Shown piece by piece: positions 23,341-37,554 of a stretch of DNA of 64,000 nt. The stretch covers positions 19,955,617-20,019,616 of the forward strand of contig NC_092250.1 in NCBI RefSeq assembly GCF_036320965.1, given 5' to 3'. This stretch comes from Panulirus ornatus (lineage: Eukaryota > Arthropoda > Malacostraca > Decapoda > Palinuridae). Under the pieces are notes generated by a model. That model saw only the letters and a list, made by a program, of their open reading frames with translations, ran no database searches and was not told the DNA's origin. A program made the position numbers and the translations under genes. Position 1 is the stretch's first letter. Each line of letters begins with the position of its first letter.

Positions 23341-24290
23341 GCTCAAGAAAGTTAAAGCAACATTTCCAACATAATTTTGATGGGCGGGAAATAATTCCAT
23401 TTTATACTTCTCTTGACAAATTTCTTCATAGTTTGCATCAGTAATAACTGACAATGTTTCTAGGGGTTGCGGCTGCCAAGGATTTCTTGGTCGGAGATGA
23501 AATCATTGTTTCATGTTTCACAAGTTGGCCCACTGTCAGAGGTCATGGGTCATCAAGTAAGGGGTGGCACTGTAAGAGGAAGTCACCAAATCAGGCGGGA
23601 GAAGCTGTAGTCTCCTGACCAATCAGGCTATTTGTAAACGCAGCCAGCAAGCCCGCGTAACAAATACAGCTTCGCTAATCATGCACACTGTGTAAATATT
23701 CATCCAATGGCTCCCTGAACCTTCCCTCCGGCTGTTCCCAACATCCACGACAGATACAACAACAACTAAACACAATCTTCAGCCTTGAATGTCTACATCG
23801 CTTCATCTAGTTGTACTCATGGTGACCCACCTCTAAACTGTGTTCCTTCACGCAGGTCCTCCACACATACCGGCCCAACACGGTTATTTCCCCTCAGCTA
23901 TAAACAGACTCCTGGCCGCCAGAGATGTTTGCTTCCTCCCACTAGAATGATTACGTCCATGGAAAACCATTTGTATCGTGTCTGGTGTTTTCCACACCAA
24001 ATGCCGTCATCCTACATTCAAATACAAGTTATCAGTTGTCTTAAGAATTTAAGTGAAAGACTTGGCTCATGTGAGTGTTGCGGTGTTACATCTGACTGTT
24101 CCTGTCTGTCTTGCTTACATTAGGTCGTCGAGTGTGTCGTGAATGGTCCTTCCATTTCATCACATTTGTTACCTAACATCTAGTGAACAGGAAGACAATC
24201 ACCTCCTCATAATGTTACACAGCTACCCTAACCATTCCATCCCAAGTTCAACTTCTCTACTAAACAAGTAGATGAGGATTTGTGGCCTCG
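23339..24290. other. no recognised feature
   Basis: Mostly unique-looking sequence; short frames only. Confidence 0.5.
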
Positions 24291-24292
24291 CT

Positions 24293-24315
24293 GACTGGCT
24301 GGCTGGCTGGCTGGC
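24293..24315 (+). repeat. (CTGG)n microsatellite
   Basis: Five ctgg units. Confidence 0.93.
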
Positions 24316-24345
24316 GAGACGACGGAATAAAAATGCCGTAGTTTT

Positions 24346-24533
24346 CCAGGCAGCGACCCTCCACAACAACCTGGTCCAGGCAGCGACCCTCCACAACAAC
24401 CTGGTCCAGGCAGCGACCCTCCACAACAACCTGGTCCAGGCAGCGACCCTCCACAACAACCTGGTCCAGGCAGCGACCCTCCACAACAACCTGGTCCAGG
24501 CAGCGACCCTCCACAACAACCTGGTCCAGGCAA
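24346..24533 (+). repeat. 30-bp minisatellite, 6 identical copies
   Basis: Unit ccaggcagcgaccctccaca plus acaacctggt. All six copies appear identical. Every frame stays open, giving spurious 10-residue peptide repeats. Confidence 0.97.
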
Positions 24534-25697
24534 CTACACGGTTGGTTATTCTCTACTGAGTCCCCCCCCTACCTCGCATCGTCTGCGTCAGCTACTGTCT
24601 TCTCCCCCGGACCTACAACCTCCTTTCCTCGTGTTCTATCTTTTACTTCTGTTGTTGCTGGGCTGGTGTGAGGAGAGCCTAGCAAGGGCCGGCCAGTCGT
24701 ATGGTGTGTGCCTTTACTGCAGAGGAAGCGGGGCGTCCGGCCGCCACCCTAGTGTTAAGCTTCCCTCCCGCCTACACTACTGCCCGCACTACTATGCTAG
24801 GCTATGTTAAACGGTGTTGGAAGGCTATACATCCGCCCAGTTGAGACGTCTCAATAAAGGCAGCTCGGCGATGCTATGCTAGGCTACCCATCCGTACTGC
24901 GACACAAGCGCCGGCTATGCTAAGCTATGCTAGGCGCCGCGCGTCGCCGTCTGCCACGCCGGCAGAAGCATAACCCTAAAATCATATAAAGTATATATGT
25001 TGAGAGCGGGTCGCCTGGCTCAGCCCATGGTCGCACGGCTTCCAAAAGACTCCAGCTTGTCTAGTCTACCAGTCTGACTCAGGCTACCATAGCTACCAGG
25101 ATACTTCTAACACACCGTCTACCATAGCCGACACCATACTGACCCCACAGGCACGACCAACCCCACGACCTACCACTACCATACCATCTACTACCACAAC
25201 CACGACCATAACATCTACTACTGCCACAACCATACCATCTACTCCCACAACCAAGACCACAACTACCCTACCATGAAGCAAGGTACCGAGCGTGCCTGGC
25301 CGGGGTAAGGCGTTATAAACACCGTACAATAGGAAAACCAGACCGGCTGCTAATGGGGTTGTGGCTGTCTTGAATGTGTTGTCACGCCAACACCAGGAAG
25401 GATCCCACACACCGCTACCACCAGACCCAACATGTTTGTTTATTGTAATTAGTTTAGTTTCTTGCAGTCTGCTGCTAAACAAGTAAATTGGAAAACTGCA
25501 TTACTACGGCCAGAACTGCGGACTTGCTGGCTACACTACTGACGGAGAACAAGTTTTAAACTTACGACCTGTGGATGATAATGACTCTACGACCTGTACA
25601 TGGTAAGTAGACCAGACTTAATGATCTCATGTGGTGATAACTGTTAGGCCCTGACCCAGGACAAAGTGGCTTACATAACGTACTTAAGAACACAACG
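24534..25697. other. no recognised gene; gctatgctaggct words
   Basis: ctatgctaggctat-type words recur between 24790 and 24935. taccat/ctaccac words at 25080-25275 look like a decayed array. Confidence 0.5.
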
Positions 25698-25699
25698 CT

Positions 25700-25935
25700 A
25701 TGATCCTTATGTATGATGGTACGACCCTTGATCACGACGGTACGACCCTTGAGCACGACGGTACGACCCTTGAGCACGACGGTACGACCCTTGAGCACGA
25801 CGGTACGATCCTTGATCACGACGGTACGACCCTTGAGCACGACGGTACGATCCTTGATCACGACGGTACGACCCTTGAGCACGACGGTACAATCCTTAGG
25901 AAGGACGGAATGATTCTTGGGTATAATGGTCAAAG
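25700..25935 (+). repeat. 21-bp dispersed-family array, locus 2
   Basis: About ten copies of tacgacccttgagcacgac, with ttgatca and gatcc variants, and diverged copies at both ends. Confidence 0.95.
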
Positions 25936-26422
25936 GTCAGACCAGCAGCGAAGGCTCGTAACGTCGTGCTCAAAGGGTTAAATGACCTTGGACCTGTACT
26001 ACGATGACGTAATCTTTACCCAGCAACATAACCCCCGGCGTAGCTGACCTTCAATGACCTTAGCAACTCCATTAAGCTCCAACTTTGACCTCTGGGTAAA
26101 AATATGGCTAGGGTAACCCGTAATTACTACTAGAGGGAGGGAATGGGCCGGCGCCATGACACCCGTGAAGGTCATAGGTGAAGGCGGACGAGCGGACGTG
26201 TGATCTGCGCCCCGAAATGTTGACGGAAAGTTGTCGTTGTTGACAGATAGTGGACACACGACTTGATCATCATGATCACTCAGTACACGACGGCAGATGG
26301 TGCAGCCAGCGAGGGTAAGATCACCACTTACATACACACACACGGCCGCCGGACACGTCCACAACCATCACACATACGTGAGGATGTGTACCAGGAGGTC
26401 CCCAGCAGGAGCGTGGGGAGGG
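25936..26422. other. no recognised feature
   Basis: Unique-looking sequence. Confidence 0.5.
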
Positions 26423-26493
26423 AGGTTAGATGTCCCCTGCAGCAGGGGGGGGGGGGAAGTTAGAGGTCCCCTGCAGCAGGGGGGGGGGGGGAG
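26423..26493 (+). repeat. two ~33-bp copies each ending in poly-G
   Basis: gttaga(t/g)gtcccctgcagcag followed by 9-12 G, twice. Confidence 0.88.
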
Positions 26494-26626
26494 ATGCACT
26501 ATGCAAATGTGGGGGGCAGGGCCACGGGTGGGGGTGGGGGTGGGGGGACGCTTTGTGGGGCAGCAACAATTGACGGGAAGAACCAGGCCGGGAGAGAACC
26601 CCGAACGTTGAATGGCATTCTTAACA

Positions 26627-26631
<5 letters not shown>

Positions 26632-26715
<84 letters not shown>

Positions 26716-26730
26716 GGGGGAGAGAGAGAG
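26632..26730 (+). repeat. (GA)n microsatellite, ~99 bp, interrupted
   Basis: GA tract with gtgaga, gacaga and ggggtgggg interruptions. Confidence 0.97.
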
Positions 26731-26942
26731 GTGTACACACAGATACATGTCGGGTGTTAGCGTGCGGTTGTACAGCATGGTACATCCGGGGACGTGATGA
26801 TGCTCCAGTTACGCTAACGTGTAATGATGGACAGTTCAGTGTTGAGGTGCGAGTCATGACCCCGGGCATCAGGAGGCACTGTCCAGGAGACACACTAACG
26901 GTACCCACTGCTCAACTGCATCACTACACACACTGCTCTCAT

Positions 26943-26943
<1 letters not shown>

Positions 26944-26994
<51 letters not shown>
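26944..26994. repeat. (CA)n microsatellite, 51 bp
   Basis: Pure CA. Confidence 0.98.
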
Positions 26995-26997
<3 letters not shown>

Positions 26998-27573
26998 GAG
27001 ACAGGTAACAGCTCTGCCTCCAACTGGTCTATACCGGAGTTATATATAGAAGGAAGATCTTTATTTACTTTTACGAAGCTATAATGGATAAAGACCGATA
27101 TGGAAAACACGGAGAGCATGGGAAAGAAAGGGAGCCACTGGTGGTGTGCAGTGTGTGTGACATACGTACACCGGCCTCTCTGTAGCAGTAAAGAAATCCT
27201 GCAACGAGTTAGCAATAATGCAAGTGAAGAGGGAGGAGGAGGGGGAACGTATGATGGAAGTTTGGCGAGAAGATCCTCTCACAACACGTGGACGGTGCAT
27301 CACATGTGTCGGGGAACCAGGAAACTTGGGCCAGATTTATTGTGAGAACAGCAAGTTTTGAGTGAGGAGGATATACTTCCAGTACAACGCCCACTGTATA
27401 ACCCCCTGGTGTCGTGTTATTACCACGTGGCAGACACCTGAGCCAACTGTCCTGAATGTTACAGTGAAGGTAAGAAACCAGCGTATGGCTGGCGGGACCG
27501 AGACGTGTGTGGGTGAAGAACCGCACTGACCAGCCTGGTCCACACCCACCCCACCACCTGGACCCGCGACCAC

Positions 27574-27576
<3 letters not shown>
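26995..27576. other. no confident gene
   Basis: A short open frame (about 27370-27468) before a donor-like gaag|gtaaga is noted but not called. Confidence 0.45.

Positions 27577-27643
<67 letters not shown>
27577..27643. repeat. (GT)n microsatellite, 67 bp
   Basis: Pure GT. Confidence 0.98.
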
Positions 27644-27644
<1 letters not shown>

Positions 27645-28505
27645 ACTACAGGAGGGACGCCACCTTCTGGACCACACCATTAGCTCCACAACGAACCATC
27701 ACACCACCCAAGAGGCACCTCACACCTGTGTCAGATCATGTCACCTCCCAACAGAAGACTTTGGTATACCTTCATGTAACATGGGTCACATCGCTCTCAT
27801 CTACGTAACGTGTGTTATCTACTGAGTCTACCTGGTGAGGTCTTCACCACCACAGTCCGGGCTGGGTCCATGTTATGGTGACTACTGCCATACATCGACC
27901 TAGTCCCTGGCTCCCACACACCACCAGCAGGAGGACACGCGGGGCGCGGCACACACCAAGCAACGTGACACCCCCCCCCCCCCCAACTCCGCCTGAAAAA
28001 CGTTCAAAACTTCACCAATATCCGTGTGGCACTTCGGGAGGGGTTGGTGGTGGGTAGAGTCAGCGGGGAAGGTGCTGTGAGGGATCATTATCTGGTAGGC
28101 TACTCGTCAGATCAACGACCTTACCGACCATGGTCGTTCCCCACCCCCCTCACCTGGTGCCGTATGGAGGCGAGACTCAGGAAACACCAGTGTGTTGATC
28201 AGCCAACACCTAACCTAGTACAACACTTGTGTTACTGATATACCACGTCCTACAACACCGGCGTTCACAATACACTAAGTTCACAACACCTTCCCCTCTC
28301 CAGCCCAGCGTCACCCCCTCCTCCCCACCTTAGCATGCTTTTAATACGCTTTTACGACTGCTGAGTTGCAAGCTACGCCGGGTGGGGGCCTCCACCAGCC
28401 ACACCACCCACACCCCTCACCCTCCCACACACCCAGCTGATTCCCTACGCCCCCCTCCCCGTACACACCACACGTGCGTCAACCCCACCAGCACCGCACC
28501 TCACA
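27644..28505. other. no recognised feature
   Basis: Unique-looking. A poly-C run of about 14 at 27971-27984. Confidence 0.5.
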
Positions 28506-28507
28506 CC

Positions 28508-28785
28508 CGTTACCGAGGAACAGTAGACCGGTGCAGCACTGCGGCAGTCCGGTTACCGAGGAACAGTAGACCGGTGCAGCACTGCGGCAGTCCAGTTACC
28601 GGGTACAGGAGACCGGTGCAGCACTGCGGCAGTCCGGTTACCGGGCACAGTAGACCGGTGCAGCACTGCGGCAGTCCAGTTACCGGGTACAGGAGACCGG
28701 TGCAGCACTGCAGCAGTCCGGTTACCGGGCACAGGAGACCGGTGCAGCACTGCGGCAGTCCGGTTACCGGGCACAGGAGACCGGT
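28508..28785 (+). repeat. 42/43-bp minisatellite, 6.5 copies
   Basis: Unit gttaccgggtacaggagacc plus ggtgcagcactgcggcagtccg. The first two copies are 43 bp (gaggaacag), later ones 42 bp, so the reading frame shifts then stays constant. Confidence 0.96.
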
Positions 28786-30040
28786 GTATCGTACCACGTC
28801 TTGGTTTCTTCCTTGTGCCGCAGAGTGGAGGCGAAGACATCGGCAGACAGCCAGCCAGGCTCCACACAGACGCGTGAACCACCGATAAATCGGCGAGACC
28901 GCCGTCGGTACGACCGATAAATTAATTCACCCGGTAAGACAGTCGGAGAGGCCGCTGGGTACGGCAGCTGGCGCCAGACGTGAGTGAGGTCCGCCCGGGG
29001 ACCTGACCTGCCTCACCAGCATCTCCCGTAACCCTCCACCGTCAGTAGTCCCCGTCTGCAGCCCTACCACCGTAGTCCCCTGTCAGTAGTACCGCATGAC
29101 AGGCATACCAGTAGGTGCTCCCTGGCAGGTAGGTCGTGGTCAGTATGCACCACACACAGCGGTGGTGGGTAGCGGCCAGGCCGTCCACGCCACACCCACC
29201 ACCATCACCACCGCAGTGGAGAACTTCTGCAAAATCTCTCGGCAACAAGTTTTTCCCGCAGTCGCTGCCGACACTTGGCGCCAGACCGCCGCCCTCAGCT
29301 GTCCATCAGGCAAGAGGAACCTGCTCTCCTCCCGCTAGTAACAATGGCTCCTGCCGGCGGCGTCCACAGCGGATGTTGTGGCAGGTCTCCTGGGAAGGCG
29401 TGGCTTCAGCGTGTGGGAAAGTCCCACACGGTATCTCTTGTCCCAAACGAATATGAGGTGGGACAGTACGTGATCTGTCCTACAGAGATCACAATGGAAG
29501 GGACGGGACATACCCCCGTCCCATGCTGGGTCTCACTGCCACACGGTATAAATCATATGGTTGTGAGGCGTGAGGGAAGGAAGGGTCCTGCTGGTCTTCA
29601 GGGGCAGAGCCCGGCATGCTCTTGGTTGTTGCCAGGAGAAGGTGGAGGATCTTACGCCTCCTGGCTCCCTCCACCTTTCCCCCTCCCTCACAGTCTTCCA
29701 TCACCACCACTGACCGTGGCAACACCTCTAACACCACTCGATCATCACACACTACAACTCCAGGCCCAACACTACAACCCCTGACACCACTCGATCATCA
29801 CAGGCTACATCCCCACCTTTAGACAGTAACAACATATGACACAACTGAAATCATAACTACAATATGTGAATCATAATATAAATTGTAGCAGTAAGCCATA
29901 CACTGACGACGGCAGACGGACGATATCTCGTTATAGGAGGCCAGGTACTGTTACACAAACGTCTCTGACACACTACCTCACACACTGCTGCACCACAACA
30001 TGATGACACTGAGAATCACAACACCAGGAACATAATTCAC
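28786..30040. other. no recognised gene
   Basis: Contains a perfect 9-bp hairpin at about 29410-29430 (cgtgtggga...tcccacacg). Frames across 29275-29784 show no known domain. Confidence 0.5.
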
Positions 30041-30041
30041 G

Positions 30042-30044
<3 letters not shown>

Positions 30045-30090
<46 letters not shown>
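30045..30090. repeat. (AAT)n microsatellite, 46 bp
   Basis: Tract directly upstream of a SINE-like element. Confidence 0.97.
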
Positions 30091-30091
<1 letters not shown>

Positions 30092-30328
30092 TCCCTGGGG
30101 ATAGGGGAGAAAGAATATTTCCCACGTATTCCCTGCGTGTCGTAGAAGGCGACTAAAAGGGAAGGGAGCGGGGGGCTGGAAATCCTCCTCTCTTGTTTTT
30201 TTTTTTTAATTTTCCAAAAGAAGGAACAGAGAAGGGGGCCAGGTGAGGATGTTCCCTCAGAGGCCCAGTCCTCTGTTCTTAACGCTACCTTGCTGATGCG
30301 GGAAATGGCGAATAGTTTGAAAAAAAAA
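30091..30328 (+). mobile_element. SINE-like decapod repeat, near full length
   Basis: Begins atccctgggg and carries cccacgtattccctgcgtgt, aggcgactaaaaggg, ttttccaaaagaaggaaca and tgatgcgggaaatggcg, ending in an A-rich stretch that runs into (AAT)n. It aligns in order with 61637-61860. No coding capacity. From memory this is an abundant decapod repeat, often near LINE 3' ends. Confidence 0.8.
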
Positions 30329-30370
30329 ATAATAATAATAATGATAATAATAATAATAATAATAATGATA

Positions 30371-30460
<90 letters not shown>

Positions 30461-30468
30461 TAATAACA
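30329..30468. repeat. (AAT)n microsatellite, 140 bp
   Basis: AAT with occasional GAT and AAC units, continuous with the A-rich end of the SINE-like element. Confidence 0.98.
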
Positions 30469-31115
30469 GAGATGAGAGGCCAGTGACGTAGTGGGGTTGC
30501 CCAGGGTTGATCGACCTGTTAATAATACTCATTTTACGTATAAATTCTCAGATTGTCATCTGCTACTGAATCATAGTGCAGGAAGCTAGACAGGCAGACA
30601 CACAACCAGACACACAGACAACACGGAGGCTATGAGGAGAGACACAGCCTGAGCCATGTCAACCAAGAGTACACTGGTCGGTCGGTCATCCATCAGTGGC
30701 AATGTGGAGGGAGTGCCGTCCAGCAGTCAGCCTTAGCCACGCCACAGTAGGGGTGATGGTGGCTCCTGCTGCTGCTAGTGGCGTAGGGGATCAATACCCA
30801 GGGTCATAGCGGCGCCTCATACCCCTAGAGGCGTGACCCTGGGCCAGGCCAGGAGGGCCAGACCCACCACCATCACCACCTGCCACCAGTCTCCAGTTCA
30901 CGTCGCGTCCTGACCTCCCTCTACCCCTCCGTCACCCTCAACATGACCCAGGCGTTACTCTCGTCCTCTGACCTCAACCTTATCAGTAGTCGTTATCGAT
31001 GACCTCTCATACGTCATCTAATACGGGATAATAGATCTGTTCTGTTTTACTGCCAAATGAGGGTAATTACTAACGCGAGCGGCCGGCCGTCTGCCGTGAT
31101 CCTTCCACGTCTTCC
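30469..31115. other. no recognised feature
   Basis: Unique-looking sequence. Confidence 0.5.
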
Positions 31116-31118
31116 GGG

Positions 31119-31280
31119 GGGATACGAACCACCAGACCTCCGTGTTGTGTAGAGTCCTCGGGGATACGAACCACCAGACCTCCGTGTTGTGTAGAGTCCT
31201 CGGGGATACGAATCACCAGACCTCCGTGTTGTGTAGAGTCCTGGGGGATACGAACCACCAGACTTCCGTGTTGTGCACAG
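31119..31280 (+). repeat. 42-bp minisatellite, ~3.9 copies
   Basis: Unit gggatacgaaccaccagacc plus tccgtgttgtgtagagtcctcg. Few differences between copies. Confidence 0.95.
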
Positions 31281-31734
31281 TACCCGGGCCAGGGCGTGTG
31301 TAACGTCTGCCAGCAGGTATGTACGGCGTTAGTTAACACGGGTTGTGTTAGATGCGCTGTTAGCTAAAGGTCCAGTGTGAACCCCGGTGTTAGAGCTAAC
31401 AAGTCTTTGTGTTAGGCCAGATAGTAGTCAGGAGGTCCCCTGTTAGCCACGGTGTTTGCCGACACCCCCTGTGTTAGGGTTAGGTGTTAGTCTATTGGTG
31501 TTTTCTGAGGCCACGACTTAACCAGCCGATGCTATGCTATATCCGGTGTTAGCCAATAGGTGCTGTGTTAGCTATGATATTTGCCAGGTGTTATCAGCTC
31601 CTAAGTTCAGCGGCAGGTGCTGTGGCACCGCGGGTGGCGTGCTAACTATCTGGCCCCACCAGTAATGACCACTTGGCCAACAGAAAGAAAATAAATAAAC
31701 CATAACATTTGGCAATCTTGGGGCGGGTGGCTGG
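31281..31734. other. decayed gtgttag-rich sequence
   Basis: gtgttagc and ggtgttag words recur irregularly to about 31600. Probably an old tandem array. Confidence 0.55.
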
Positions 31735-31876
31735 AGGGTGTTCCAGCCGGGCCTGGAACATGGGGGTGTTCCATCTAGTCATGGAAGACGGCGGGTGTTC
31801 CAACTGGTCCTGGAGGACGGGGGTGTTCCGGGTGGTCCTGGAGGACGAGGTGTTCCAGCCGGTCCTGGAACACGAG
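31735..31876 (+). repeat. 26-30-bp minisatellite, 5 diverged copies
   Basis: Copies of gggtgttccagccggtcctg plus gaacac. The unit contains the inverted pair tgttcca...tggaaca. Confidence 0.88.
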
Positions 31877-32635
31877 GATTACATAACTTTTCCAGGCAAG
31901 AAAGTAACCAACACCACAGATGGTATGCCGGTCCAGTCCACATGACCAACAGGGGATCACAATAAGTATTATCATCCAGGACTATAAACACCTGACACAA
32001 AGTTACAACTGAACAAAATAATGACAACATATACTGACCATCTTATATGAGGTCATCCTATAGGGTACAACGTCATGATCCTCGCCTGGCACTGTCATGA
32101 CCCAACATTCGAGTGTAGTGAGTGAGGGAAGTACAGACCCCGGGTGTAATGTAAGGGTGCGGGAGGAGAGTACCCAGCTGGGTTGTCACGTCACACGTTA
32201 TAAAGCTCAGCCCAGAGTGCCAGCTGGGTGTGGGGCGGCCACAAATCATGACTGCCATCGTCCCTCGCTGGCCAGAAATATTTCGTTGACAACTTCTATT
32301 TCAAGTCAATTTCCGGATTGGCTGTTCCATACTGTATCCAGTGTCTTTATGTGGCCAGAGGCACGGCTGCAGAGCCCGGGTGACTACAGTATTCTCCTAC
32401 TGTACCTGGCTGTAGTGGCAACATGATACAGTCTCACACGTCCGTCTGGCTGCAGGGTAAGGGTCTCCTCGTGGAGTGTAAGAACCAAAAGTTTCAAGAT
32501 GTTCCACGTGTACTTCACTATACAGGAATCAGGTCTGTGCTCCACTGATGATAAACACGATGACTTCAGAGGTTGCCTATAATTCTAACGTCTGAAAGTA
32601 TTACTGTGATGTTCTCTGTATGTCTTGCGTCTCGA
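31877..32635. other. no confident gene
   Basis: TATAAAG lies at about 32199 and a 110-codon frame at 32097-32426 ends with hydrophobic residues. No supporting evidence for coding. Confidence 0.4.
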
Positions 32636-32639
32636 CCAT

Positions 32640-32900
32640 TTCCCTCCTGCCTTCAGAGGTGACGTCAACACAAAGCACCATTCAAAGTGCATATCAGTGT
32701 TGTTGTTGTCATCACAAGTTTTGCTTCTCTCATCTTGAAGGTTCGCAAGATCCCTCCCGCTGCCTTCTTGATGAGGCTGCATATGTGTTCTTGTGGTCGT
32801 GAGGGGTCGCGTCGTCAGTCGTAGCTGCTCCATGATCTTTGATGTTCATGTTGCCAGACATGACGACGATGCATGCAGCCCGCACGACGCTCTACCTCCT
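32640..32900 (-). mobile_element. LINE RT remnant (family D)
   Basis: The minus-strand frame from about 32790 reads IKKAAGGILRTFKMREAKL, the same xKKxAGxILRTFKxR block as at 19990. Upstream frames give VVMSGNMNIKDH, matching LGVxMSxDxxFxDH. Both sides are decayed. Confidence 0.75.
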
Positions 32901-34485
<1,585 letters not shown>

Positions 34486-34487
34486 CA

Positions 34488-34612
34488 ATGTTATGGTCTC
34501 TGGTTGTTCTATCCCTGCATGTTATGATCTCTGGTGGTTCTATCCCTGCATGTTATGGTCTCTGGTTGTTCTATCCCTGCATTTTATGTTCTTTGGTTGT
34601 TCTATCCCAATC
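34488..34612 (+). repeat. 31-bp minisatellite, 4 copies
   Basis: Unit tgttatggtctctggttgtt plus ctatccctgca. The last copy is diverged. Confidence 0.93.
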
Positions 34613-34701
34613 GTCAAAGAACTGCCCGCCTTGTACGTCATCCAACAAGTTTAAACCTTAAATGTTGTGATCAGGTCGCAACCTTGTGTGACTCACTATT
34701 C

Positions 34702-34890
34702 ACTACACAGACCTGGCCAATCACTGCTACCAGACACTACACAGACCTGGCCAATCACTGCTACCAGACACTACACAGACCTGGCCAATCACTGCTACCA
34801 GACACAACACAGACCTGGCCAATCACTGCTACCAGACACTACACAGACCTGGCCAATCACTGCTACCAGACACAACACAGACCTGGCCAA
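34702..34890 (+). repeat. 34-bp minisatellite, 5.6 copies
   Basis: Unit actacacagacctggccaat plus cactgctaccagac. The only variation I see is actac/acaac. Confidence 0.96.
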
Positions 34891-36040
34891 AGGTATGGAA
34901 TATGACGTAGGAATGCCAGGAAGGTGAGTAACCTTACGTTCAGGTAAGGTCCCACAACACATCTCCCTCCCCCCAACTCACCCACCCACCCATCCCCAAG
35001 GTAAAGAAAACAGCGGGTTGGTGCGAGTGACAGTGATGGTGGCAGGATAAACACGAGCGAATACGTCGACAAACACCACACGAGGGGTGCCTCCTGCCCT
35101 CACTACCTACCTTCCCCGTATGATGATCATAACAACCTGGTGACAGTCCGGTGTGGATACGGTGCTGTTGTGCCGGAGTCTCACACACACACACAAACAC
35201 ACACACACACACACGCTCGTTACCACTGCCATAGTTCGTGACGTCACGTCATTACACCTACCACAAACTGGATACTGTTCCTCATCTTAATATGGAACAC
35301 ATTGTAACATACAAAAAGATAATCAAATAAAACTTGAATAATGAATAACATACTTAGAATATACCAGACGTACCTGTTATAAAAACACTGTCACATAAAA
35401 CTCCTCAGTTCAGTATTTTTTCAGAGAATATTGTCAGATAACATCCAAGATACGTTGGGTTTGTCTTATGTTGATTTTCCTTTTAATATGCAAAGTGAAG
35501 CGTGGGGTACGTGTCCGCCTGGCTGACTCCTGCAGGCCCACACCAACCAGGAAAGAAACCTCTTACCCTGACACACGACACACACACACACACACACACA
35601 CACACTGTACCTGAGACACTAGCGTTCTCTGACTGAAGATACAGCCAACACTGCTGCACACCTTGCAGCAAGCACACAGCTGCAGTGAACATCTTCCGTC
35701 AGGTCAAGAGTGCAGCGAACACAAACTGTGACAAGTGATGCACCCAACGTGTCACTGAAGTAGACAATTACCTGTGTACGCAAGTTCCACACCAGACCTT
35801 CCCTATACATATTATGATGTACCTTTCAGGTTGATGTTGTAATGAGTACAGTTGTACAGGGTCTAGTGCAGTTCAGTAATACACCTTTAACTGAACCGAT
35901 GCGGCGGTGGTGTTGCGTACACTGACCTGCCGATAAGGTGTACAGATTACACTGAGCGGAGTGTACACATCACACTGAGCCGCCGGTGTGTACACCATGG
36001 CATCATTACCGAGGCCTGTACTGTAGTGCACTGAGCATGG
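34891..36040. other. no recognised gene; short CA tracts
   Basis: Short CA tracts at 35180-35212 and 35578-35604. AT-rich unique-looking sequence at 35250-35480. Confidence 0.5.
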
Positions 36041-36045
36041 TGGCG

Positions 36046-36172
36046 TGAGCGGACCAGGGACACAGACCACTACACTGAGCGGACCAGGGACACAGACCAC
36101 TACACTGAGCGGACCAGGGACACGCACCACTACACTGAGAGGACCAGGGACACAGACCACTACACTGAGCGT
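36046..36172 (+). repeat. 30-bp minisatellite, 4.2 copies
   Basis: Unit tgagcggaccagggacacag plus accactacac. One copy has cgcacc and the next has tgagagg. Confidence 0.95.
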
Positions 36173-36508
36173 GAGGTGGGGACAACCCTGGGGTCAGGTG
36201 ACACTGCCAGCTATCCGCCAGACTGACACTGTCAGCCACACTCGAGGACGCTGATAGTGGCTTCGTGTTACCCCCCCCCCCCCCCCCCCCCCCCCACCTC
36301 CCCAAGTGATAGGCCTGCAAACCACCACAGAATCCGCCACGCAACACACAACACAATACACCTAGGACACGTAACACCTATAGCACACCGAACACAACAC
36401 ACTTGGGGCACGTAACACACAACCACTGCCTTAAGCAATACCCGTGAAACACAGGTCAGCACCATGTGATACTTTAACACCACACAAAACACAATCAACT
36501 CAACACAT

Positions 36509-36510
<2 letters not shown>
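36173..36510. other. poly-C and cacac-rich sequence
   Basis: Poly-C of about 27 at 36271-36297, then irregular aacacaaca words leading into the CA tract. Confidence 0.6.

Positions 36511-36583
<73 letters not shown>
36511..36583. repeat. (CA)n microsatellite, 73 bp
   Basis: Pure CA. Confidence 0.98.
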
Positions 36584-36584
<1 letters not shown>

Positions 36585-36929
36585 ACACCACACCCCTGAG
36601 AAGGAAGGATATAATGTTCCATCATGTTTCACGAGCCTCACTCTACCCCAGCCACCACTAAGAAAAGCACCCGAATCCAGTCACAGCTTCCAGGAGCCCA
36701 GCACCCACCCCAGCACCATGGGGGGGGGGGGGATCAATTTACCCCCCTCCTCCTGGCCGTCCGTGGTGGCTAACCCCCCCCCACCCCATCATGTGGGGGG
36801 CAGAGGACACCAACCTAACCTCACTTGGTTTACCGTCACATCATCAGCCTCAGGGCAGTCCAACACTGACTCACCTGAGGAGAGGTAAGAAAATGATCGT
36901 TACTGTATCGTGAGTTGTTACGACAACCG

Positions 36930-36930
<1 letters not shown>
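36584..36930. other. no confident gene
   Basis: Poly-G/poly-C runs near 36720-36790. An open frame ends at a donor-like gagag|gtaaga near 36887 but is not called. Confidence 0.4.

Positions 36931-37005
<75 letters not shown>
36931..37005 (+). repeat. (GA)n microsatellite, 75 bp
   Basis: Pure GA. Confidence 0.98.
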
Positions 37006-37008
<3 letters not shown>

Positions 37009-37351
37009 CATCCCCACAGAATCATTTCACCGCAGCTTCACGTTCAAAACATATCACTAAATCAGGGGAGGAAATTTTTTTGTCAAAACGTAAAAATTAG
37101 GCCGGAAAAACATGTGTGGATAACCTGGTCCCGGCTCCCCTCTTGTGTCACATACCCGACACAAATCACCGACCATACATACATCCATCAGCTCTCCTCC
37201 CTGCTACACAACACAAGCATCATACCCACACACTCATACATACATACATGTCGGTAAAACGTTTGTAGCCACGTGTTCATGGACGTATCTATCATTTAAA
37301 TCGCACCCGACAAACACTCATCAAATTTCGGGCGAAAATGGATATATCTAT

Positions 37352-37355
<4 letters not shown>
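37006..37355. other. no recognised feature
   Basis: Unique-looking AT-rich sequence. Confidence 0.5.

Positions 37356-37425
<70 letters not shown>
37356..37425. repeat. (AT)n microsatellite, 70 bp
   Basis: Pure AT. Confidence 0.98.
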
Positions 37426-37428
<3 letters not shown>

Positions 37429-37554
37429 CTTGGTCAGCGAACCTCAGCATCCGCAGTACCTCTATTGTTTACATTTTCATCAAGTCTCCTCCAGTAAACA
37501 TTCCATAATAATATAGAAAACCTTCGTTGAGTTGCCTGCTTCACTTCCTGGGCG

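Noticed and set aside
24223..24559. Frames on both strands across the 30-bp array
   Set aside because: All frames are open through identical 30-bp units; no coding signal outside the array.
27370..27470. Short frame ending VTVK before gaag|gtaaga
   Set aside because: Good donor, but a stop lies just upstream and no convincing acceptor is visible.
32097..32426. 110-codon frame after TATAAAG
   Set aside because: The TATA-like word is the only support; the product has no recognisable domain.
36740..36890. Open frame ending at gagag|gtaaga
   Set aside because: The frame passes through poly-C low complexity; no acceptor or domain.
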